From Cichorium intybus (taxonomy: Eukaryota; Streptophyta; Magnoliopsida; Asterales; Asteraceae): a stretch of 64,000 nt of DNA. The notes beneath the pieces were generated by a model. That model was given only the letters and a program-made list of their open reading frames with translations. It did no database searches and was not told the origin of the DNA. This document shows, one piece after another, positions 51,201 through 64,000 of the stretch (positions within the stretch are counted from its first letter, which is position 1; the number at the start of each line of letters is the position of its first letter). A program made the translations under genes and the position numbers. The stretch covers positions 68,558,994 through 68,622,993 of the forward strand of contig CM042013.1 in assembly GCA_023525715.1 (NCBI GenBank), read 5' to 3'.

Positions 51201-52292
51201 TATAGGATCACCAAAACGGCTTTTAATAGGTAAAATCATCGGGATGTTACCCATAGGTAATCCATATATATCATGAACACTCTTCTTTGTGATGTGAATG
51301 ACTTGATTATTCACACACAATACATTTCTTTTCTCATCATAGTTCTCCAGAATCCAAAAACACAAATCCCTTCCAAATTTTTTTACTACAAAATCACCTA
51401 TAAATCCAAAACCTATTTCATTCACTGTAGATTTCTGATTATCATTAAATGAACTAAATATCTCTGAAATCAAACCAGATGGGTTCCTAAAAGCAATACC
51501 ACCTTTCTTCACAGGAACTTCAACTTGATCAAACACCGGTTGAGAAACAAAATCATCATCACTGCTATTTGCTTTTGAAGAACTTGTAATTTTGCCCTTT
51601 TTAACTTTCACTGGTTTACTGGAAGAAACTTCAACTACATTTTGAGCCTTTAATGTTGATTTTCTACTTGAAGAAAGATCAACATAACTAGCTTTACTTT
51701 TACCTTCTGGATTAACAGACTTTCTCTTCCTCTTTTTAGAATCACCTATATATCAAACAAAAAGTATTAAAAAACAATAAATAACAATGCACTTTTGTTT
51801 CATCAGTTGCTTTTTGAATTTTACTTTCAAAATATCTTATTGTATCATTGTAATTGATATGTTTCATACCAAAAGGACACCACATTGTACTTTGAGAAGT
51901 CTACATATTATAAAAATGTACTTTCATTAATATCTAAATTATGAAATCCTACAGTTGTTCTAATCTACAGATTATAGCAATGTACTTTCATTGATTTGTT
52001 GATTATAGCAATGATACATATGTGAAACAAATCTACATAATTCGTTACAAAAATAATGCACAATAATGTTTCACAAACAACTAATTAATCAACTAATTAA
52101 CAAAATCAAACTTACATGTTTATCTAATATACAAAAAATTCAAATAAACAACAATCTAAAACACCTCTTTTTAACAAAAATATGATACAAAAAACTAGGG
52201 TTTCAAAAAAACAGATATATATCATAATACAAATCACAAAACAAAACAAAATAAACATATTAAATCAAGTAAATAAACTTACCTGAATCCAT
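48291..52292 (-). CDS. ULP1-like cysteine protease (C48 family) encoded in the MULE, apparently intact
   Basis: Nine exons with consensus borders on the minus strand: 52292-52283, 51745-50886, 50801-50507, 50426-50275, 50174-49444, 49367-49187, 49106-48996, 48920-48783 and 48692-48291. All phases agree, giving 959 residues. The basic N-terminus is followed by the domain typical of TE-linked ULP1 proteins (SVHDIYGLPMGNIPM, ... AYVTIMIDAPAMG). A long charged Lys/Glu/Asp linker (residues about 300-650) comes next. The C-terminal peptidase has His790 (RKEHYVLVCFDL), Asp807 (MEIIDNQ) and Cys866 (NDADCGLFLMRHME), the catalytic triad of SUMO-type proteases. In the host such enzymes process or remove SUMO; what the element gains is unknown. 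The start, ATGGATTCAG spliced to exon 2, is inferred. The C-terminal exons are the surest part. Confidence 0.88.
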
Positions 52293-52839
52293 TTAATGAG
52301 TAATTTAGAAAAAAACAAAATCAGAAGAATGAACAAATTGATACTTCGAATGCAAAACACATTACAACGATCGATCCTGAAAAATACACATGTTAGGTTA
52401 AATATTAAGTTCGAATAAACACAAATCATAAGATTAACAACACAAATATCAAAAAAATGATACAAAATTCAAAAAAAAAACTCACAGAAGTTCTTACCAA
52501 AATAAGACGACAATGTAGTGCGAACTTTGAACAAAATACGAACGATTCTCCAATATATATGCTTCAAACACACATCGACTCGAAGATTACCAACGATTAG
52601 AGAAAAATGAACGAGAATTTAGGATTATGGTCGACTGAATTTGAGAGAACGAGAGAATAAGTTCGATAAACTGAAAGAGGGTTTAAGAATTCGCAAATGA
52701 CGATCCAGCCCTCAAACTGCTTACCCTTTACCAGAAAAGTAACTCAAACTTCCAATAAATTACAAAAATGCCACCGCGTCCCTATTAAAAAAATAAAAAA
52801 AATCAGAATTATCACAGCCACTGATTTTTTAGTATGCAT
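52293..52839. promoter_or_regulatory. MULE 3' subterminal region and ULP1 upstream sequence
   Basis: Holds the likely ULP1 promoter and leader, including a probable non-coding exon end near 52379-52500, and the subterminal region. No coding frame is supported. Confidence 0.4.
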
Positions 52840-52896
52840 GGTCAAGATTAGTCCTCGCGGTCCTCACGAAAATAGGAGTCCTCACCCGATCGCTAA

Positions 52897-52898
<2 letters not shown>
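52840..52898. repeat. Right terminal inverted repeat of the MULE
   Basis: Inverted copy of the left end; the core GTCCTCGCGGTCCTCACGAA pairs with the left TIR. Confidence 0.85.

Positions 52899-52984
<86 letters not shown>
52899..52984. repeat. (TA)n
   Basis: TA repeat between the MULE and a Helitron. Confidence 0.95.
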
Positions 52985-52987
<3 letters not shown>

Positions 52988-53991
52988 TATTCTAATAAAT
53001 AAGTAACTCAAAGCCACATGTCATCTCCTTCTTGATTTTGCCACATGTCATTTTCTCATAATTTTGAATTTTTTAAAAAAAATTGTTTGAATTGAATGTA
53101 TTTAATGTATGTATTCAATAATTCATAACTAAAGCAATAAATTAGGAACCTTTATTTATGTTGCCACATATGTAGAGTTACTTTTTAAATAGTTCACAAT
53201 TTATATTTTAAATAAATATATAGTTTATATTGATGACAAAAAAATAAATATATCAATAATCACATTAAAATAAAAAAAACTAGCTTTTTATATGCATTTG
53301 CATAGCAAACCAAATGCGTATGTATATTGGAAAAAATTCAAAACTTTGTTTTAGATCATTTTTATAAAACTATTAATTGTTGCTTTTAAAAATATGGGTG
53401 TGTTTTTTAATAATGTATAACAAATATTTTTATGTTATTAGCATAACTTAAGTTCTTATTCAGAAGTTGAATAACGGAGAATATAATACGATATAGAAGA
53501 TGAATATATAAACTTGAATCTTATCTTATCCTAATAAATAAAAATTTAGAGGACACTTGTCATCATGACATTGATTTGGCCACATGTCATTTTCTCATAG
53601 TTTTGAAATTTTTAAAAAAAAGTAATTTGTTTGACAGTTAAGGGTGACTCCAAAAAGATCGGTTTCAGTTTGTTATGCATTGTGTGCTGGCTTGATTTAC
53701 TCTTTCAATTACGATTAGTATAAAAGTTTTAGTTTCTTTTCAAATTTATTGCAATTTATTGAATTACTAAAATTACGAATTTTGAACTTATTAGAATTAC
53801 AAAAATTAAGGTATGAGAATTCGAATTGTTGTTTTTAATATCTAAAATTACGGGTATGAGAATTCGAATTGTTGTTTCAACATATTTATCATATCTTATG
53901 AAAATTTAGTTTTTAAAATAATTAATATTTATATTTTCGTTAAATACATTTTATTTATGTCATCCCGTGTAATAAACGGGTGTTACAACTA

Positions 53992-53992
<1 letters not shown>
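52985..53992 (+). mobile_element. Helitron (1.0 kb), with a second nested 5' end
   Basis: Starts TCCTATTCTAATAAATAAG after an A. It ends with hairpin CCCGTgtaataaACGGG, then CTAG (53989-53992) before T. Insertion in (TA)n between A and T. A second 5'-end-like sequence (TCTTATCTTATCCTAATAAA, about 53519) is followed by sequence homologous to the first 5' end (GCCACATGTCATTTTCTCAT). No genes. Confidence 0.85.

Positions 53993-54072
<80 letters not shown>
53993..54072. repeat. (TA)n
   Basis: TA repeat between the Helitron and the next element. Confidence 0.95.
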
Positions 54073-56325
<2,253 letters not shown>

Positions 56326-57010
56326 TGGGTTCTTGTGAGAACCCAAAAAACCATGAGATCTTGAGAACTAATTCTGATTGGTTAGATTATAAAAGGGCAT
56401 GATAGTCATTTAGCAAATCTCATTTAATTCTGATTTTTTTATTTTTGGCAACAATAATAACAATTCCTAAAATCAAGCATATTAGATTTGAATTTTCAAA
56501 TTTAAAAAAAAAATTCAAATTTTTGTTTTTTTTAAATCAGAAATTTTTGAAATTTGAAAAAAGCTAAAATTTAATTCATTTTATTTGGATTTTTGGAATT
56601 TAAAAGACATTTTTTTATTTGCATGTGCATATATACACGTTTGCATGTGCTTTTTTTTAATAGAATGCATATATGCATAATTAGATTTCTGAGTTGTGCA
56701 TTTTTTAATAGAATGCATAAATGCATATTTAACTTTTTACATTATATTTTCCAGGGATGCATACATGCACATTTAATAACATTTCGTAAAAACAACACAA
56801 AATATTCGTAATTCATAATATTCAGATATCATACTACAAATTTATTAGAAACAATAATATACAACTGTTTTAAACGTTACATAAAAAAAATATACAAAAT
56901 ACAACGAAAATTCATGATATCTTCATTTTTCAGTTTTCACTCCTTCAATTTGGTCGATAAATTCTTCAAAATCTGCAATAACGTTAATAAAAATTAATAT
57001 AAATATATAT

Positions 57011-57580
57011 TCAAAACATTAAAATAAATACATACATGCATATATACATATGAACAAATGCACATCTATTTATGTATATATGCAAATATGCATACATGTG
57101 TACACGAACAAATTGATATACATATGCATATGTGCACATACATTTAATACACATATGCATATACGTTTTTGCATATATACTCATATTTGAACAGAAATAT
57201 GCACATGTATACACATATACACACACGTTTTTGCACATATGCACATATGCATTTACATACATATGCACATATACATTTATGTACATATGCATATATGCAT
57301 TTATGCACATATACACATATGCACATATGCATTTATGCACATATACATTTATACACATAGGTACATATATGTATGCATATATGCAAATATGCACACATGT
57401 GTACACAAACAAATAGACATATATGAATATGTACACTTATGCACATATACACATATACACATACGTATATGCACATATGTTCAATTATGACTAAACATGT
57501 ATATGCACATATGCACATATACACATACGTACATGCACTCACCTTTTGCGTATACATACACACGTATATTATATACATAA
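57011..57580. repeat. Minisatellite of ATGCACATATAC-type units
   Basis: About 550 bp of imperfect short repeats alternating ATGCACATA, TATACACAT and TGCATATATG words. The Tyr/Met/Cys/Ile-rich open frames on both strands are by-products. Confidence 0.85.
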
Positions 57581-57762
57581 CATATCATATCATCCACAAA
57601 GTTAAACAAAAATACATCATATGAAACGTTTTTTACATGTTACTCGAATAGAAAAATGGTAGATACCATATTGACAAGAAATCTAACCTCAATATCCAAA
57701 TGCATATTAAACGATTTGAGAAAATATATAAAAAGGAACAAGAAAATGTCCAAAAATGATAC

Positions 57763-57840
57763 CTTTACCATCATTATCCAATCTGGAAACTATGAGATGT
57801 CCATAGGAGTCAACACTTCCCAATATTAAGTAGTCATCGC
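57763..57840 (-). pseudogene. Captured internal exon of an unidentified host gene
   Basis: A 78-bp (26-codon) exon with an acceptor (TTTGCAG) and donor (AAAG-GTATC) on the minus strand encodes GDDYLILGSVDSYGHLIVSR and a few more residues. It looks like a WD-repeat blade edge; that is a guess. A probable first exon lies near 58900-59010. Confidence 0.55.
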
Positions 57841-59277
57841 CTGCAAATGTGGGATCATAAAATATGAATAAATAGAACACACAACGATCCATAATTAAAT
57901 TCTTTTAAGAACATGACTCAAAGAGACAGAAAGGACAATGTGATGATGTGCTAGTAGTTTTGCTTGTGAAGGGTAAATGAAATAAGATAACTAGAGTGTT
58001 AAAGAATAGAAGATATGTAGAAATTAGTTTGCAATAAAGAATTAAACGGTTACTTCCATAAATTTCAAACCAACTAATTCATATAAATAAAAGAGTGAAC
58101 TTTAAGCCATTTTTAATGGGTTTCATTGTAATAAGAATCCAAACCAACCACAGTAGGAAATTCATTGTAACACCAATTCCATACATATATACTAAAGTTG
58201 CCATTTGTAATGGGTTAAGTAGTGGCATTTAGAATAATATCACGATTACTTTAACAGGTTAAGTAGTGGCATTTAGAATCATGAATGGAAAATATCAATT
58301 TATAATTTTTAGATAAACAAAATCAATTAATATGGAATTGGATTTATGCAGAGAGTACCACTAGAAATGCCAAAGGTGAAACCAATGGTGGAAAAACAAC
58401 ATGAAAGTGCTGGTGGCAAATCTGCAAATATTAGTCATTCTTGAAACTAAAATTACAAGGGTGAAATAATCGGCACAAATATGAAAGTATTTCATTCGAG
58501 GAGACAAATTAAATTTATAAATTTACATGATAGATTGATCTGTGAAGCGAGGAATCGCTATTAATCATAAATCGATTTAACAATTAGTGTAAATAAAGAT
58601 AGGCAGCAAAAACATGAATGGAAAATAACACCAACAAATCGTGTTGTTCAAGACACTCACAGGAAGGTGTGGTTATCGACATCCAAAATCGAAAGCCTCT
58701 ATTGACCCTATGCCACCTCCAACAAAGTTGAAAACCATAAAATTGATCTATGAAGTGATGAATCGCTATTAAGAGGGCGGTGACTGATCCGATCGAGTAA
58801 CTCGTGCAACAACCATGATCGGATCGAGTAACTCGTCTGTACAATTGTGCGGAAGTCGTCTGCTTACCTAAAACTGTTGACGGTGGTAGTATATATGGCA
58901 CGGAGATGGTTAGGATTGGTCGAGTTCGAGAAAACGACAGCGATAGCCTGAGATGGCGACGAGGATGGCCTGAGAAGAAGACATCGTCTCAGATCTGGAG
59001 TGAAGAACCCTAGCGGGAATGCGTAGAAAAAAATGAGATCGAGTGATATGGGGAGAGACGCTTTTGAGAAAACGACGGTGTTTCCTATTTTGGAGGATTT
59101 GATTTATTTGATTCTACCTAAATTGCCCCTAATCTCTTTTTTAAAATGTCAAATGTATCATTGAAATGAATAGTAATTACGAAACTGCCACCTTGCATCT
59201 TGACCATTGATTTTTTAGATCTAGTGGTTTACTGAGGGTTCTCAAGATCTCAGGAATTTTTGGGTTCTCAAAAGAAC

Positions 59278-59282
<5 letters not shown>

Positions 59283-59367
<85 letters not shown>
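59283..59367. repeat. (TA)n
   Basis: TA repeat between the Pack-MULE-like element and MITE A copy 2. Confidence 0.95.
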
Positions 59368-59371
<4 letters not shown>

Positions 59372-59736
59372 CGTTTCAAGGAAGAACCAATATTTTCCTA
59401 GGAACCGTAAGAACTTTTTGACTGAATTTTTTTTTCAAAAAAAATGACATTATACATCTAGTCGCTTATATTTAAGAGTTTTTGTCAAAAAAAATTTGAA
59501 AAATAATATGTATACACGAAATGTGCATATATGCATTTTTTTCGCAAATGTGTATATGATCACGTTTCGTGCATATGTGCACATTTCGTGTATATATATT
59601 ATTTTTTCAATTTTTTTTTACAAAAGGTCTTAAATATAAGCGATTAGGTGTATTGTGTTATTTTTTATGAAAAAAAATTTTCAGTAAAAAAGTTCCTACG
59701 GTTCCTAGGAAAATATTGGTTCCCATTTGATATTTA

Positions 59737-59739
<3 letters not shown>
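59368..59739. mobile_element. MITE family A, copy 2
   Basis: Same ends and internal palindromes as 32495-32812 (AGTCCGTTTCAAGGAAGAACC ... TTTAGTC), but longer, with the left GACATTATACATCTAGTCGC block retained. Abuts (TA)n on both sides. Confidence 0.88.

Positions 59740-59803
<64 letters not shown>
59740..59803. repeat. (TA)n
   Basis: TA repeat between the two MITEs. Confidence 0.95.
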
Positions 59804-60411
<608 letters not shown>

Positions 60412-60860
60412 TCTAAACGCCGTGGGCCTTGCACAAGAAATGGGCTAATATATGTACATGTCGTCGAACAATGTCAATGAAGTGATCCAGTACGGGGAAC
60501 CCACAGGATGATACGGTGTTCAAACATGGTTTAGTAACAAAAAAAAAAAAGTATTTTGTGTATGTGTTTTAAGAAAGTGCTTTAATTGTGTGTCCGAATT
60601 CAAGAATCATTCAATTTTGGATATTTTTAGCATGGAGAACATGCATGTGTTTGAATCTTTTTATGAAATCTGGAAAGTCGTTCACTTTATCCCAACTGGA
60701 AGCTTGCTCAACTAAATACAAGGTTAGAAACAATGCCATGTGGACTGTTCAGTTAGCGATTGACCAATATTATGATAATGGACTTTGTAGTGATGGAGGT
60801 GAGTTGATATGTTGTGATAATTTCCCTTCCCCTTTTCATCAAGGGTTCTTGTCTACATAG

Positions 60861-61304
60861 GTTGGGTGGTTCTTTTTCTTGTACTTCGCGTGTATTTATG
60901 TTTGTACTTATTTGTTTAAATCATTTTGAATAAAAAATACACAGTTTTGATGATTGTGATTTTCCATTAGGTATCGTTCAACTTGATGTTGTTGGAGTTG
61001 TAGGAATATAATCAGTCATATTGAGGCTTCATAGTCTAATGCTCTCAAATGTTTGCAATGTGAACTTAAATATACGTTTTTGCCTTTATTAACTGAAATA
61101 CAACCTTGTTTCTTATCAATGTCTTTATCACCATTGTTCATGGTGAATTGATGGAATCCTTTTTCTTGTAAATAGATCATTCGAAATGCATCAAAGGGGA
61201 AGGAATCCAGAGTGATTTGGTGGACCCACTTGGTCCTATGGAGAAACCTGTAAAGAGGTAATACACAGTAATTAGGGTATTTTGGTCTTTTAATAAAAAA
61301 ACAA
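60861..61304. other. Spacer
   Basis: Contains a 97-codon minus frame (61016-61309) without a recognisable domain. Nothing else is seen. Confidence 0.35.
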
Positions 61305-62866
61305 GACAAAACTTCATAAATGGTCCCTATGGTTTCAAAAGATATCTGGTTTGGTCCCTAAATTTCAAAAACCTCACGGATAGTCCCAGTGGTTTGAAAA
61401 CTTTTGTTAAATCGTCCCTGAGCCATACAAAATGACTAATGTACCCTTTTTAATTTCTTTTACATTTTCTTTAACTACAATTTATTTTTAAGGATAAAAA
61501 AGAAAAAGAAAAAAAACAAAACACACCCTCATCCTCACCCCTCCCCCTCCACTCATTACTTTTTTCCTTAATTTCTGTAATTGTTGCTCGTTGTTCACAG
61601 CTTCTGTGTCGTCATCGGGGCTCTCGTTTAATGAAGTCTTTCATTTTGATTTCTCCATTAATCTGTGAATTCTTGCCTAACAGAAATACTTAAATCCTTT
61701 GATTTCAAGAAGAAGAAGAAGAAGAAAGATTTAGATATTTGTTAGAACTAACCTCATGTTCAACAGCTTCACCGATATGGAGAGCTGCCTGAACCACCCT
61801 AGCGCCGCCCACCGCCAGTCATCAACAGACCCATTAATTTGTGCAGTGTAATGATCTTCATCATATCAGCAGGTAACTGATCGAATTGTGGAGCATATGC
61901 CCCTCGATTCCTTCCTTCCTTGCATAAATCCTGTTCTGAAGCAATGGCGTTCTTCAATGGCTCAAACCAACCGAGAAATAATGATTTCATGTAAGGCAGA
62001 TTTGGGGCGAGTTTCTGTTCACACATGTCGACTAAAAGTTCCTGATACTCTTTTGTTGTGTTTTCCCATGCTTCCGTCTCTATCTTAATCTGTCGTCTCC
62101 TCAGTGCGATGTACTTTCCTTGCCCAATTCCGTTAACCAGTTTCGGCTGCTTTTTGTGATCGGGATTGTTGGATTTCATTTCCACCGCTTTGATCTCCTT
62201 GTTCAAATGGTGTACCATTTCACGAATTTCATCGCTGTCTTCTTCTTCTGTCGAAACAATTTCTTCAGCTGCGGCTGAACTGGCAAAGCCCTTGTAAGAC
62301 GCATGTGATAAGCTAAAAGGAACGCCTAAATTTGCCAACCCAGAATCACAGAATCCACTGGTTCGCCGGAAACCCGGTTCTCCATATGAAGGATGTCGGT
62401 AAGGGTGAAGCTTTAACTGTCTACTTTTTTCGAGGAAGTGGGTATCTCTGAAATTGGATTTATCGGCGAATGCTTTCAGCTTCTTGACGGAAGCTCGGTT
62501 ACAAACGCTTCTCCACATGCTAAAGTGAAGTAATTTGTGGGATAATTGCGAAGATTGAATGGGTTTGAAGCTATGTAGACAGTTGATACAATATGCAGAG
62601 AGATAGATCGAGAGAGGAATGAGTGGAGGGGGAGAGGTGAGGATGAGGGTGTGTTTTTTTTTTCTTTTTCTTTTTTACCCTTAAAAATAAATTATAGTTA
62701 AAGAAAATGTAAAAGAAATTAAAAAGGGTACATTAGTCATTTTGTATGGCTCAGGGACGATTTAACAAAGTTTTCAAACCACAGGGACTACCTTTGAGGT
62801 TTTTGAAAGTTAGGGACCAAACCGGATATCTTTTGAAACCACAGGGACCATTTATGAAGTTTTGTC
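61305..62866 (-). mobile_element. Pack-MULE carrying a mitochondrial-type RNA polymerase exon
   Basis: Ends GACAAAACTTCATAAATGG are inverted copies, and the similarity extends about 250 bp inward (GGTCCCT.TGGTTTC words). Flanks are AAAAAACAA (61296-61304) and AAAAAACGA (62867-62875), a 9-bp target duplication with one mismatch, as expected for MULEs. No transposase. Confidence 0.88.
61753..62518 (-). pseudogene. Captured first exon of a phage-type (RPOT) RNA polymerase
   Basis: The 239-codon open frame starts with MWRSVCNRASVKKLKAF, a basic, mitochondrial-presequence-like N-terminus as in RPOTm. It contains YIALRRRQIKIETEAWE, CEQKLAPNLPYMKSLFLGWF and ADMMKIITLHKLMGLLMTGG, all characteristic of plant RPOT N-terminal regions. 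A single-base frameshift follows the TGGG region and makes the frame stop at 61799. In the shifted frame VVQAALHIGEAVEHE continues to a donor (GAG-GTTAGT, about 61753). The polymerase core is absent, so it cannot transcribe. If expressed, the product could be imported into mitochondria; that is an inference. Confidence 0.85.
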
Positions 62867-62875
62867 AAAAAACGA

Positions 62876-63120
62876 AGAATGATATTGAATTCCTTCCACC
62901 CATCCCTGAGAATTCTGAAATCCATCAATTATGTCATAATTCGAAAGAATACGAAGGAATTGAATTTCGTGCATTTTGCAACCAAACACGCCAAGGAATG
63001 GAATCACGAATCCTAATTCCGTTGGAATCCAAAAAAAATATTTAATCAAACATGATGCATATCCAAAATTAAACTAATAACCTCAATGAGATTAAATCTA
63101 GAAGAACAACAAGAACTTGA
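62876..63120. other. Spacer after the RPOT Pack-MULE
   Basis: No recognisable gene; the 99-codon plus frame here starts inside the MULE end and has no domain. Confidence 0.4.
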
Positions 63121-64000
63121 CCAAATTGAATGAAGTCTCTTAGTATCTTTTTCACAACAGAAGCTTTACAAAAAAAAGAAGGAACTAAGAAGTCTGGAAA
63201 AGTAATTTTGACCTCTAAAACTTACGTACAAAACCACACTCAAAAAAGTGAAACTTTTGAACATTTACACAAAAGGTCCCTCAACTTTGTAGAACAAATC
63301 ACAATATATCCACAAATCTCCACCTTGATTTTTCTACTAAGTCACCTCGTTTTTCCAACTATTAATATTTAGAAAATCCAAGCAATGTCGAAACTTGCGT
63401 TCCGGGACCGATTTTGTCAACATATCCGTTGGGTTCTCATGAGTTCCAATCTTCGCCACTTTCACTCGCGTCTCGGACCGAATGAAATGATACCGGACAT
63501 CAATATGCTTTTTCCGGTCATGAAACACTTGATCTTTGGCTAAACATATAGCACTCATGCTATCACAATAAACCAATGTTTTATCTTGACTAATACCAAG
63601 ATCACCAATTAACGCTTTTAGCCAAATCGCCTCTTTAACCGCTTCCGTTAACGTCATATACTCGGCTTCGATTGTAGAAAAAGCCACCGATTGTTGAAGA
63701 GTTGCCTTCCAAATCACTACCAGATTTCCAACTGTAAAAACATAATCCGTAAGCGACCTTCTAGCATCCAAATCACCCGCATAATCGGAATCCGAATACC
63801 TGGAAACAAAACACTCTCTATTTCCTCCATAAACGAGACCCACATCGGAAGTTCCCTTTAGATACCGAAAAATCCTTTTTACCGCGACCCAATGCTCCTT
63901 CCCGGGATCCGCCATGTATCGTGAAACAACACTCACTGAATGAGCGATATCCGGTCTCGTACAAAACATCACATATATCAAACTTCCGAACGTGCTTGCA
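63121..64000 (-). mobile_element. Ty1/copia element running off the right edge (3' LTR region and RNase H)
   Basis: Minus frame 63981-63337 (214 codons, no stop) is the C-terminal RT/RNase H part of a copia polyprotein: TRPDIAHSVSVVSRYMADPG, YSDSDYAGDLDARRS, STIEAEYMTL, FHDRKKHIDVRYHFIR. It is followed by a purine tract (AAGGTGGAGAT, about 63318-63328, minus) and probable 3' LTR sequence to the left. Upstream pol domains lie outside the window. Confidence 0.85.

Noticed and set aside
57011..57624. Several overlapping Tyr/Met/Cys/Ile-rich ORFs on both strands
   Set aside because: By-products of the minisatellite; they occur in several frames at once and have no domain.

Overview
This is nuclear DNA of a dicot plant. 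The host genes have introns with GT..AG borders, there are plant-specific families (PLS-class PPR, callose synthase, PUB-type ARM repeats, RLK-Pelle kinase, FAR1-type transposase), and LTR retrotransposons, Helitrons, MULEs, a hAT MITE and (TA)n tracts dominate. The repeat families and the kinase-fusion genes suggest Asteraceae, perhaps Lactuca; that is an inference.

Layout. 1-5 kb: a decayed minus-strand LTR-element gag-like gene split by a solo LTR. 5.9-7.2 kb: a receptor-like-protein LRR remnant split by a second solo LTR with a perfect 5-bp target duplication. 7.2-18 kb is the gene island. It holds two kinase genes in direct order. One (10006-13316) joins a callose-synthase Vta1-like N-terminus to a kinase. 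The other (15307-17991) joins a related kinase to PUB13-like ARM repeats. All exons I assembled stay in phase. 18.3-21 kb: a truncated copia element. 23.2-25.1 kb: an intact PPR gene, closest to Arabidopsis At2g36980. 25.5-26.6 kb: a copia 3' end and a hAT MITE.

27-61 kb is one broken host gene, an IDM1-like PHD-finger gene. It is hit first by a 4.8-kb copia element (27444-32234) and 128 bp later by a second copia element whose ends are at 32363 and 60470, flanked by identical ATGTC duplications. That second element has grown to 28.1 kb because each of its LTRs contains a (TA)n microsatellite that has received other transposons. The 3' LTR holds three (a MITE, a Pack-MULE and a Helitron). The 5' LTR holds six: an 11.2-kb complete MULE, a Helitron, two Pack-MULE-like elements and two MITEs.

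The 11.2-kb MULE (41731-52898) is the most unusual unit. It has an uninterrupted 809-residue FAR1/MuDR-type transposase (four exons), a 959-residue ULP1-type cysteine protease (nine exons, catalytic His-Asp-Cys present) and a 150-residue tandem Agenet (Tudor-like) protein, all inside terminal inverted repeats set in (TA)n. The surrounding non-autonomous elements and Helitrons carry fragments of TM9SF, COX10, aspartyl aminopeptidase and unidentified host genes. 61.3-62.9 kb is a further Pack-MULE carrying the first exon of a mitochondrial-type RNA polymerase (RPOT). The window ends inside another copia element.
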